Below are positions 47,845 through 60,442 of a stretch of 64,000 nucleotides of DNA, in pieces. The notes under the pieces are model-generated. The model had not been told where the DNA came from, made no database searches, and was given only the letters and a program-made list of their open reading frames with translations. Origin of the DNA: Eudromia elegans (lineage: Eukaryota > Chordata > Aves > Tinamiformes > Tinamidae). The DNA is taken from positions 2,859,338 through 2,923,337 of the forward strand of contig PTEX01000006.1 of NCBI GenBank assembly GCA_003342815.1, in the 5' to 3' direction. The position numbers and the translations under genes are program-made. How positions within the stretch are numbered: the stretch's first letter is position 1; the number at the start of each line of letters is the position of its first letter.

Positions 47845-50800
47845 CTTGAGCTGTTTTGTCATACTGGAAAAGAATCATTTATATTGACTATTTTATGCTG
47901 ATATTTAGGTTACATGAGGACAGATTTCATACAACTCGAAGTAGTGAGATGGAGTGAATAGCTTGAGAAAATGGCCCAAAGTTTCCTCATTTCCCATGTA
48001 CCAAATTTTTCTCAGCCCCAGACTCCCCAGAATAACAGCACTGCCCCTTCCTAGGAAAATTATGGATATAATTTTTGTTAGAAAATTGTTTTGGTTCCAG
48101 TTATAAAAACCTTCTCTCCCACAAAGGTTTGTTTGGTTTCAGACATACTGTGCGACAGTGCACATTGTTGCAGGAAAAAACCTCATCAATTATCTGCTGC
48201 TGTTGGAACTTTAAAAATGCTGGGCAAAATTCTCTGCTTCTATAAATGGGTGCAGTTTCACCCCATTACCCTGGCAGAAAATGTAGCCTGCTGTGTTTTT
48301 TGATGTTGCCATGTAAAAAACCAAGCCACTTAAAAAAAATAAACGAATTTTTTAGCCACTGTATCTGTCACCTACAATAAATAACACACTGTTGGCTTTG
48401 TAAGTACCATACTTTTTCTTGTTTAATTATCCATACAGACTACATTCTGCAGACATGATGGGGAGAGGGGCAATTCACTTTAAGTGCAAATCATAGCAAG
48501 CTGAGAATTTGTGCTGAGCTGGACCTTGGAGAGTTGGTGAGGATATAATAGAAAACAGTGGGTAAGCATAAGAAGCAGAAAGAAAAGCTTTTATGCCAAA
48601 TTACTGTTAAATCATCATGGAGTAAGCCCCCAGACATGCATTAACCTATTGAAGTCAATGGGGCTCCATTCAGAAGAGGTTTTCTGGAGCTCTTACAGGC
48701 ATGCATCTATCCTCCTCATTCATAATCCTGTGTCCTGCAGAGGCAAATAATGCCAATGCAAACCTGGTTTGAACAGGATTGGTCTAAAAGAGGAAATTTA
48801 ATATGTTGATTATCTACCATGTTCATGACTTTTCCAACTCTTACTCCAGATTTCACCAATATTTGTATTCTCACAACAGGGAGTGAGAACATTTTTTTTT
48901 TTTCTGTTGTAAGATATACTACTGTTCTTAAAAACTGGAACATGGTTCAGTTCTTCTCATCTGACTGCATCAGTCTTGACAGGAAATAAGTGTTGCTGGA
49001 AATATTTACCTTGAAAAGGGGTGTTCCAGTTTAATCTCAAAGTAGCTTTTATCAACACCACAATCTGGCTCCCAGGGTAAAATGGGCCCTTGACAACTTC
49101 AGATGCTTTCAACGGGATTTTGGAACAGGCAAAGTTAGGTTGACTGAGAAAACAGCTAATTAAAAACCCAAATGACTTTATATCCATCAGTCCAAGATGA
49201 GGAATACCCAAGAGAGGCTACAGTACAAGCAATCTCTGAATCATAGCAATCCCAGTTTGCCTTACTATTTTACTCTGTAGAATACAGTAAAAAGGATTTT
49301 TCTTTTCCATTGCTCTTGGCTGGACCTTCAAAGTACAGAGCACTAAAGCAAGCTTTGCCTAACTAATAAGGCTTAAGAGTCTTCCAGAAGACTTTGCTGC
49401 CTCCTCTTTTCCTCCTTAGCTCCCCATTAACACCTGCTCGAGCAGCAGACCCGTGGTCAGGGCACAGGAGGACTTTGCCACTGCAGGAGGCCTCTCCCAT
49501 GAGGTCCTGCTGAAAGCTCAGCAAGCCCAAAAGTAGTTAAACCGCAGCCAGTGAAGTTGGAAAGCTTCTGGGAGCTCGCACAGACACCAGTGAGCAAAAA
49601 GACTAGAGAAAGCGGCTGTGTTTGGAAAAACAAAAACATTTGGTGGCTGGTGCTGAAAAGGGTCATTCAGCTGTAAGAAGCTATTGATATTCAGCTCTTT
49701 TGTGATGCCAGTTGGCTCTTGGAAGAGCTGCCAAGCAGCTTCCTCTCCAAATCTGACGGAGATGGGGCCTGGCGTCCATCAGGGAAGGGCATGAAGGCTG
49801 GGCAGGACCTAGAGCCAGCGCTTGGCTGCAGAGGGAGGCAGGGCAGCCAGCCTGTCCTCCAGCAGCACTACGATCACGAGGAGAGCAGTTTTCCGTTTCG
49901 CTCCTCTGATTAAAATGCATCACTGTCCCACCGCACCGGCCTCTGGTTCATCGGGTGTCTCACTTCCCAGCATAATTTGCCCTCAGATATCAAGCAAGCA
50001 TAATGAGAAAGATCCCCACTTTCAGAACCCATTTGGCGTCACTGGGTAAAGAAGTGACTGACATTTTCTTCAACTTTACTGTAAATCCATGGTCCTGAGC
50101 TGAAACTGTACTCAACAAACCATATTTGTCTCTATTTTTTACTTTTTTTTTTCTTTTAAATAGAAGTTGGAAGATAAGCAACAAGAAAAACAAAGAAATC
50201 TCAGAACTTTTTCTTAGTGTTGAGTCGCAGCCTCAGTATCTCCTTTTTCCTAATCTCAATGGGATTTGGACTGCAGCTGTTCTTCCCTCCTCCCAGCTTT
50301 AAGCAGGAGGGAGAACAAGCATCAAAGAGGCAAAGAAAGGCAGATTATGTCTGATCCATGTTTTCCAAAGAACCACTATACTAGATCAGAGCAAAGAGCC
50401 AAATGCAAGCAAAAGCACAGAGACACACCAACTTCACCTGTTGCCACAGAACCAGTAAGTGTTGTCAAGACTCTCTGAATCCACCTGCCAGGGTGGATCA
50501 CAGTACCAGCATTCCTTTTTCCTGATTTTTTTTTTGCCCATTTGTTATCACTCTTATGGCAATCCACACTGACACTGTACACATTTCTGACTCTGCTGAG
50601 AAAGTGCACACACCTTTCTGGCTTGAAACATTTGCATCACATAGAGAATTAATGCCCTTTTATCTTGTTTCTTTGGTTTTCATTCCTTATTCCCAATTCT
50701 CACATTAATGTCATTACTAACAGTAGTACAATAATTAAATTTGAAGCTGGAACTGAGGCAAAAGAGTTAGAGTTTGCAGCTCCACTCACTTTATGCCGGA

Positions 50801-51277
50801 GAGCAATGTGAATTGGTTTAGCCCACTTTATGCCTTGGGAGATTAGCTTGCTAAAAAAGCTCACAAAGAGTAGATACAATTTTAAATCCAGTTAGATATC
50901 AGAGGGAGTTTTTAAAATACAGTTTTACGTTCACTTTAAAATAAGTATCTAACTCATGTTCATTTTCATAACCAAAGTTTTGTCATTTCCTCTAATGAAA
51001 ACGGGCTCAGGCAAATCCAATAAATCCAGATCATTTTGTCAACTGTAGGATACCAGGTGATGGAGAAACACAAATGTGTAGGACACACGATAGTTTTAAA
51101 AAGCAATAAAAAAGAATGACAGTGCAATGAGGCATTCTCAATGAGGACAGGGACTTTGGGACATTAGCATTAAGAAAGTGCTAAGTTTAAACATCTGGAT
51201 GCTCTCTGAACTGCTCTTGAGACCCTTCATAAAGTCTAAGATCTTTGTTCCTTCTATTCACTGAGCTAGCCTTTGGC

Positions 51278-51278
<1 letters not shown>

Positions 51279-51317
<39 letters not shown>
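51279..51317. repeat. Poly(A) run, 39 bases
   Basis: An uninterrupted run of 39 A bases after ctttggcc. No AATAAA lies within 30 bases upstream and no retrocopied gene is recognised before it, so it is listed as a mononucleotide repeat. Confidence 0.93.
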
Positions 51318-51319
<2 letters not shown>

Positions 51320-54300
51320 CCATAAATTCTCTGTTTTCAGTAATTCACTATTAGATTAAATATAGCAGAGTGATTATGTAATCACAATGAATTGTTATTT
51401 GTAGCTGGCAGGATTTTAAGAATCAAAAGAATGATTAATTTTCTAAGATGTATTTCATAATAGAAATAAGGAACATATGGACAGGATTCAGGATGCTAGA
51501 GGATGGAGGGGGAAAATGGAGTGTTGGTGATTCTACATCTGCTGCCGGTACTGTAGAACATGAAACCTTCAGCAGTGGTTTTATGGTACAGACTTTACAA
51601 AAGCCTTCAGATGGGAGGATGGGACTAGGATGGGACTTTTATTGGGTCAGGGATATGGGATGCAGACATTCTATGTTTTGTGGATAACTATAGCTTGGTT
51701 TTGTGCAGTGAGATTTTTCTTTTGAGTGTTCTTTTCCTCTGCCTACGTAGAAGCATTTGGATCAGCGGTGCACTTTTGGTGTGAATTGCACATTTACTTC
51801 ACTCCACTTGCTGTGTTCTGGTTCACAGCACAGACTGGTTTTGGAGCACACAAAATGGATTACTTTTGAATGAAATTAAATCAGAAGATGTGTTCCAGCT
51901 GCGCATGTAATATACCTCACCATCAGTGGCTTGCTAAGACTAGTGAGAAGTAAACTCCCCGAGGTGCACAGATGTGCACATCTGGTCTCCAGTAGCAACT
52001 GTTTCTTTCTGAAGATTTACTCTTATCACACAAAATGACCTGTGAACACAAATCTACCTCATGGGTAAAGCAGCATCCTTTTTCTGTGATAGCTTCCAGT
52101 TTTCAACTGTTGTCCAACACCTCCCATTCCATATTCTTCATTATTGTGCTGTCCAGCAACTGCACAAACGGTGATAACACACAGCAGAGGAGAACAGGGA
52201 CCAGCTGAGGTACCTAATACTTCTTCAGCCTTTTCTGGCAAATCTCTGCCTGAGCCTGTAGTTCATGATATTGGCTCAGCTTTACTTTTAAAAACATTTC
52301 TGACTGGTGAGAGGCCATAAAGCCAGTAAGGAAACTAAACCGAAGCGCTGATTCAGGAACAGTCAGGAACTCAAAGTCTTGAGATGAATATTGACTTGAA
52401 AGAACCAGAGGGCGGAGAGGAAGCAGAATCTGAAAATAGCAGCTTCACAAGACTAAGGCTCAGCCTGTTCCTATGAACAAAGGATTGTGCCTGTTCTCCC
52501 CTGAACGTGTATGTGGCCAGCAAAGACTCATAGGGTGCTGCCAGGGTGAGATGGGTGCAACTGTGCTAAAACTTAGCCTAAGAGCACATTAGTCATTTGC
52601 TATGTTTATTAGACAAGAAATACTCTTTGTGCACTCATTAATTGTATTAAAGGGCTATCGGGTGTCTGACCACCATATCATGCTCAAATAAAGTGACTCA
52701 AAGTGCTGAGGCTTACCTCAGCTGTGATCTGAGAAGCACTTTTAGGCCACCTCTAATTCAGAGTCCTATCTGTTTCCTTTCTTGACAGTTTGCCCCAGGG
52801 AGCCAATTAAACTTTTGAGAATGAGGGTTCGGTTCAATTCTGCCTTACGCATCACTTACAGACTTGTTAGCCAAGCTCTAGCTGCTCTATGTTTTGTATT
52901 TTTTTTTTTCTGTGCTGATGCATGAGCTGGAAAGAAGCCACCTGGGTCTCTAATCCCAAGTTGAGTTTGCAAAGTGAAAATAAAAATGCTTTTCTTTGCA
53001 ATCTGTACAAATTTCATTTGCAGATGCCACATAACTATGATTACAGAAACATTTGAAGACAATTTTTAGATTCACTATTATTAATTATAAGAATTTAGTC
53101 CTTTCTCATTGTATTTCTTTTAGGGACTGATCTGAGCACCTAAGCATATCAAAGCCCACAGCAGCTTTTCTACCAATATCAGAAGCTGCTGGACTGTGTC
53201 CCAGAAACAAAGGGTCGTTTTGTATTCGATCTGATAGAAAGTGAGACCTGGCTAATTTACACTCCAACCTTTTCTTTTCTGAGCTTCAGCACTCTTAATT
53301 TGATGTAAATTGCACAAACAAGAGGACAAGTTATTTTGGATTTTTGTTTTGGTTTGGATTCTTGGTTTTTTTTCTTTTTATGTGGGATTGAAGACTTTTC
53401 TTTGAATTCCTATGATAATTTGTTGAAGATATTTACTACAGCATAGGCATTTGACAAAGTGGTCTTTGTAGTGCTGGAAATAAAACTAGAAGGCTGCCAA
53501 CTTTAAACTCCCTCTTTCTGTCAGGAGTTTTATTTCTACCTTCATAAATGTTTTTCCTCTGGTGATTTTACAGTGAACTTCATAAACTATCAGTTCCTCA
53601 CAAGATACTTGAAATTCAGGGGAGGGTAAAATTTCTTCCTCAAGTATTTAAAGATTTAGTGATCCCAGAGGCTACTCGATCACTTGGTTGAAGCATCCTG
53701 GGGAGGTCCCTCCACATAAAACCCTACTCTCCCAAAGAGGGGCGTTTGCCATTCCAGCAGGACAGTGCTATCCAGCTCCGAGTCCATCCAGGCACAAGGA
53801 CCACAACCTAAGAGATGTTTCCAAACTATTTTGGGAGAGGAGCGCACGGATCCACAGAGCTCACCCTGTTGGCATAACGTGTACATTTAATCCATCAGAA
53901 AGGTAACACAGCATAGATATCATATGGTCAGGGCTTATGTATTGTTATCTTTAACAGCAGAGAGCAGAGCAAGCAGGGCAGATGGCTGCTTTTATAGCCC
54001 CATTCAGTCCAAATACACAACATACTTTGACATTTTTCAGCACTGAAGACTAAAGAAAAATGATTAAATTTCCTGCTGTTATGTAGCAGGATCACTTATG
54101 CCTATGCAGTCGCTCCACGTCACTCTTAACAGGGCTTATGTGGTGCCTAGTGTCCAGCATCCATCCTGAAGCAGGTCTAACACTTCACTTTCTCAGTAAA
54201 GGGTTTGAATTTCAGTGAGTTTACACAGCATAGAACATGCACCTATCACAGGTCCTATATCTTTCTTTTTTCTTTTTCAGCAGGCACGCTCCCTAAACTA

Positions 54301-56181
54301 CATCCAGACGCTATTGAAAGTTTAAGGTCAAACTTCATCCTCACATACATTAATGAATTCCAGGTAGTGCCAGAGAAGTTTTACTGGTTATTTGGCAAGA
54401 TTACCAATTTAACTCCAAGAGTTTGATATTTCTGCCTATTTACTAAGAAGGAACCCACACTGCATTATTCTGAGCTTTTCCTGTCATATCCCAAGTCCTA
54501 CACAACCCCATAGAAGTAGAAAGCTAAATAAGAGGCTTATGTGATTAATAAGTAACCAAAGGCAGGAAATATAATTAACGTCAATCATCATAGATTCATA
54601 GCATAAAGAACTTGTCAAATCTGATATATTTTTTGAGACTACAGATTTAGCCGATGACTGTAAGCGTGCTAATGTAACTTTGCTTTCAGTAGAACGTGTG
54701 AACAAGATAGCACACAGTGAAGAAACGAGTGGAACAGAAAGTGGAGTGCCCTTGAAATGGATGTAGAACGAGCAAAGTGACACTAAAAATGAATTCTAGT
54801 GGGAAGTTTGAGTAGGTCTGAGTCAAGTGGGTTCCCTTCATTTCTTTAATGAAATCGTGGAAACTGAATATATTCTGCCTTGAATCCAAGTTATCCTTTA
54901 ATCCTCAGAGTACTACAACGAATTGGTCAATATGCCACAAGCTTTATACTCCTAGTAAAATGTACAAAGGAAGAGGTTGGAAAATCACCAACTGCGCAGT
55001 GATACAAAAGCGAAAACGAGCCTGCCTGTCTCTTGCCAAGATAGTCTCTGAGAATACACAGCAAATTCTCTGGCATCCCTGCCATGCTGGCACTTTTCCA
55101 CCATGGACACAGCTTACAACGCTGATGCACACTATTAGTAGGTCTCTCTTTAAACCCTGCTGTCACTTGTGGTTACTCTTGATTCTTCTTTCTTTATGCC
55201 AATATTCAGTACCCAAATATAGTATTTTAGGAGAAATCTTAGCCATGAGCATGCCAGTGGCAAATTTCCCAGTCACTGTGAGTATTCCAGATTACTGGCT
55301 CCTTTATCATTGTTATCCTCTTTTATCATCCTGTCAACAGTCTAGTCCCAGTCTCTGATTTTTACAACAACCTCTCACCACATGTATTTTCATGAGTTCC
55401 AAAAGGAGTTCAAATCACGTCTAGTATGAACTACTATTTACAGGTGAAAACAAGTTATCTATGGCTTATATAGCTACTAGTCTGCACATGGATATTTCCT
55501 GAAGCAATGAACTTCTAGGGATATTTATCTTAAAATCAATCAGAATAATAAATCAGAATAAAATGAAAAGTTCAATAAAAGAATATTTTTTGAGCCAGAC
55601 AATGAGGTTTTCATTTATTTCAAAGAAGAATTACCTAGCATTAGAAAAAAAAACTTCATCTAGAGACAATAAAAACTGAAACATCTAGCTTTCAAATTGC
55701 CTGTTTCGAGGGTAGCAGAAGGAAGAAGAGATGGTGAAAGCAGAATTAAAAATCTGTTTAATACAATTCACATGCACTAATAACAGCAGATCCTTGAAAA
55801 TCCATTTTTTTCCATTTTTATCTGTTCTTCTATTAATTTTTTTCTTTTTTTTTTTTTTGCTTGGATACAGTCACACAAATAAGATCCAGTAACACAGAGC
55901 AGCATACACTGTGAAACTACTTGGGAATTAATTCATACCAATTTCACCGCTAGTTTTCATCCTATTGAAGCTATTAGACATAGCTGAAAGAAAACTCATT
56001 AGATTCTAGCTGATCATCAAGTGAGAAACATGGAACAGTAATCAGCATCCTGAATCTTTTTGAGAAAACTAAATATTGATTAATGGCACATTTGGGGAAG
56101 AACTGTTCAATTGTATAAATAATTCATCCATGCAGTAAGAAAAAAAAAAATCAAGTAGCACAAGTGTGTGTAGCATGAAAT

Positions 56182-56202
56182 TGTGTGTGTGTGGGGGGGG
56201 GG
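56182..56202. repeat. TG repeat followed by a G10 run
   Basis: TG units run directly into ten G bases at 56193-56202. Confidence 0.9.
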
Positions 56203-56642
56203 AAATCACATAATCTTATTTTTTTTTTTTCCAAAAAATAAATCAATGGATTCATTTATCTTGAGAAATTGCATTTGGGTCACAGATTCAACTGAAATGA
56301 AGACACAACTAAATACTATAACTTTATATCCGAAAAGTCTAAAAGGGCTCATTCTAACTCCACCAAATACAAATAAAATAATAGCACTGGTGCTTGATAC
56401 ATGCAAGAGCACAGTGCCAGATCATTAGCATTTCATTTAATGAAAGTACTGTCAAAATCTGCAGACCCTCTGGAGAAACCCATCTGTTCTCATTAATCAG
56501 GGCATCTGCTTTGGCAACTAGCTATTAACAAGAATTCTGTAGTCTGGATAGAAAATCCAACAGCCCTTTCTTTCTGAATGTTATATGGGGTACATCATTG
56601 TTTAATCTTTTGCCAATTTTTAAAAATTCACTCTTCTTTCCC

Positions 56643-56702
56643 ATCCACACCATAAATCCACACCATAAGTACTGTTAAATGCACACCATAGGTACTCTGC
56701 TA
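56643..56702. repeat. Short imperfect direct repeats (CACACCATAA/G)
   Basis: The motif cacaccata occurs three times. The first two are 14-15 bases apart (atccacaccataa) and the third comes after gtactgttaaatg. A gtactctgctaaat variant follows. Confidence 0.8.
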
Positions 56703-59700
56703 AATCTAAATCTCCTTATTGGTGACAGCATACAGATTCCATATAAGAGATGACAAGATATATGTTTAAGCATCTTTTACTTGGTGTATCAGCCTTGAAT
56801 AATTGATCTCTGCCTTCATCACCCAGGAGCACACTCACACATTTGCTCGCATGAAGTCCAGCCTTTGCCTCTTATGTTTTGAGAGGTAGAATTTGTATAG
56901 TTTTGTAAAACACTCATTCCTTAAAGCTCATTCACTATAGCACTACATTTTATGGAAGTGAACTCAGTCCGACCTACTAAGTAGTTGGACACAAATGGGG
57001 ACATAACTTTTTTTTTTTCCTTAAGATTAATCAAATATAGCTTTTAAGGGAAAAAAAGCTCAATATGCGATCTATACATCGTGACGTACATGAAAAAAAC
57101 ATCCACCCACCCTCTTTCAGGTTCTGTGAAGGAAAGAAATCTTTTTCGCTAGTAACAAATACTCCTACATTAATTTTATTGATTTTAAAATGGTAATCAT
57201 CACAGGTATGTGGAAATAAAGAGCAATCACACCCCCATCCCATCTTATTAGCAATAAAACCAGGAGGAAAAAAAAAAGTCTGGAAAACATGTTGTCTCTC
57301 TGCTTTAATAATAAAGGTAAATCACTCATGGAGCAAAAAGAGCCCATGCATTAAATTGAATCATGAAACTTTCTTCATATCCAGTAATTCCGATTTGTTA
57401 CACCAGTGAATAAAGAATCCTCACGAGTAAAGTCAGCTCCACTATAAAGCAAAGCAAGATTTTGTGATTTATAGATGTGCCTGGGGATCTAATTCTGGTA
57501 CAGACACTAATAACTTCAGTGGCCTTGGGCAACTTGTCTGGCCTCAGTTCAACTCTATTGCTATTCAGGAAAACACTTAAGCACAAGTGTAAATACATAA
57601 GACACTGGTTGGTTAACAGCTTTGCTGTACTGCAAGATATTTGTTGCTTATTATTGAATCTTTGAGTAATAAAGGCTAGGGAGACATTGAAGCAATTAGA
57701 TCTTTGAGATGGTAGTTGTAGCCTGTGTTAGATTTTTTTTTTCTTTTTAATAACAGATATGAGAGTTCTTGACATAGCAAAAAGAAGCATTGGATTTTGT
57801 ACAAAAAAAATCAGTAGTTTCATGTAAAAGAGAAACAGATGATTCCAGAAGAGATGAGAGCTCTGAATTCTGTCATATGTCTCATTCTTGCCAAGCCAGA
57901 GATGCAAGTATGATAATTACTACTAAACAATTTACTTATAATGCTCACCAGATGTTAGGATAAAGTGTTAAACTTATATCTTGAAGTTTCTAGTGTAAAA
58001 GAAATACAGTAGTTCCAAGAATAACTTTAATAGCTTTCATGTGACTCTTTAGAAGGACAAAACTCATTAAAAAACAAGTCTATCTTTGTCTAGCAGTCAA
58101 CACAAGTAGCTTGATCTTTAGAAGTGATGAGCTGCAACAGCTAGTGAAGTCAATGGAAGCTGTCATTATCCCGCACGGTGCTAAATCAGACCCTATATTT
58201 GTCTTTGCTTCTCTATATATAGAGATGATAATACAATACTTGCTCACCTAACTTGGATGACTGACATCAAAACCAACTATCTGAGACTGAAAAGTGAGAT
58301 TCTAGTGTGCATTAAAAGCCTGACAGTTCAGTTTAGTGCAAAAAGATATATAACAAAGTGTTTGCTTTTTTTAAACTCTAATTATGAACACTTTATGTTT
58401 TAATGGGAAATGTCAATATACAAACTCAAATTACTTCAGAATGTCTATTTGATTTAGGGTAAAAGAACCTAGATGAAGTAGAACATAACTTTAAGCAAAA
58501 CTTTATGACTTCCATGAAATATTAATTTGCCCAGAAAACCATTACAGAATTTGAATTGTGAAAACACATTGGTTTGTCTGGACCATTTTTTGACCTCTTA
58601 AAAAAATGAAGAATGCATACTTGCTTTAGGCTACAGACACCCTAAACCTTTCATCTTGCACATGTATTTGATTAAGCTCACTAACAAATTCAAACTCTTC
58701 TTCAAAGTAAAAAGTGAAAAATTAAATATTCTTTTACTATTTGACTGAAGTTTGTGCACTGATGGTCCTTAGGGTCTGCTCTGCTCTGCTTCTCTCAGTG
58801 AGGGATGGAAAAGTCAGAGCCTGGCTATGAAAGTTCACTGCTTTGGCAGGCAATGACAGCATAAAGGACTGCTTGACAGAGAAAATATATAGAGAATAAC
58901 ATACTAGTGGCTGTTGCAGAGACAGGAAAATAACTTTTCCAGATGATTCATGTGGACAAGTCAGCGACAGAGATGGTTTAAGACTGTAGGGATGATACTA
59001 GTGAATTTAGCCTTTGCAAAGGGGCCATTTATGGCCTTTCTTGTGCTGTACTGGTCACCAGTAGGTCATGTTCTGTGCTCCTCTCTGGGTGGCAGGCCCT
59101 CTTCCCAGACAACAGTGCTCAGAAATACGAAATAAATGGATTTTTGCAAAGTAAACAGAAACACTGCAAAAGTCTCCCTAATTGCTTTGAAAAAGGACAA
59201 TGAAGCCCATCATACCAATGGAAGTTACATCTGCAAACGTACCACAGGGCATGTGGACTGATAATACCCTTCTGTCTGTATGGTCTTGCAACAACCTTGA
59301 TTAAAACAAAACTATGTAAGAAAAGAGGATACTTTCATGCTCACCTGTAAATTTTTTTTTCTTCCCTCTACCTCTCAGAATTTTCAGTTTCAGTAAGCTA
59401 AGGAAAAAATTATATAATTGCAGCAACATGCTCCTTTGTGGACCTACTAAATAATGAAAAATATATCAAAATTTTATACGCTTTGCATCCTCTCCATCAG
59501 GAAGAGAGCTTGGAAACATCAAAGAAACTAGGTTAAAAAAATGGTCAAAATCTATCAAGAGAAAATAGCCCGCTAGTGTCATAGTTCTTAAATGTCAAAG
59601 ATCTCCATTGAATGTACAGTTATTAGGAGATGTTTAGCCAACACACTGATAACTTGAGACCGATTTTGATAATTGTAAATTTAGGTTTTCATGCCAAACA

Positions 59701-60282
59701 CTCCCCTGAAATTAGTTTTTAATGGTCTCCAGCTTATGTGCAAAAACTGATAATGGATTTTTAAGAGAAAAGATATTTACCACAATTATGCAGTCAGCTT
59801 TATGCTAAAATAAAGGATTAAAATCATGCCTTTGCCCAAGTCAGTGAAAGTTTTCACATTGATTTAAATGGGTCATGATATAATTTAATGAGGCTTTTCA
59901 TCAAGTTTTACCCTGCAATGGGTGTATCTAAACTATGGACTCAGGTAAATCTTATAATAAAGAAGTGGCAATACTGCTGGTAACATTTGCATTTTTCACA
60001 TATATTGTGCATCTGTCCATATCTGGAAACAGTTAAGAGCACATGCAGTGTTCCACTGACTACATCTTTCATACAGTAGTTCTAAAGCTTCTAGAAATCT
60101 GATTATGGCAGTAAGTACAGATAAATAGTGAGCTAAAAACCAGTCCATATCAAAAATCAAAGCGAATACAATGAACCAAATTCTGTTCTTATAAAATCTT
60201 TCTGATTTGAATAGATTTAATTGGCGATGGACTTTACTGTGCAAATGTACTTAGAAGCATGGCTGACAGAGGACCTAACTAG

Positions 60283-60442
60283 TGTATATAAACACCTGAA
60301 GGGATGGAGTGAGTAGGATGGCACCAGCCTCTTTTCAGTGGTGGCCACCAATAGGACAGGAGGAAAAGGCCACAAACTGAAGCACCAAGAGTTCCACAGG
60401 AACTCCAAAGGTCCCTTCCAAACTTAGTGATTTTATGATTCT
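60283..60442 (+). mobile_element. CR1 LINE 3' fragment, internally deleted
   Basis: The plus strand runs from a VYKHLKG-like coding piece (tataaacacctgaaggg) through gccaccaataggacaggagg and ccacaggaactcc, then jumps to the 3' terminal part aggtcccttccaa and ends near gattttatgattct. Compared with the other CR1 copies, the segment between the end of the coding region and the 3' terminal part is missing. Confidence 0.85.

Larger units (their letters stand above)
42491..60282. other. Intergenic DNA, no established gene
   Basis: Mostly AT-rich sequence. 49440-49960 is more GC-rich but shows no recognisable product. An exon-like segment at 54281-54363 is treated under the findings. Apart from the simple repeats listed separately I see no mobile element. 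Confidence 0.5.

Noticed and set aside
53680-53906. Mariner-like transposase scrap suggested by a FQQDS-like reading
   Set aside because: The reading is four or five residues long, without the flanking DDE context or terminal repeats.
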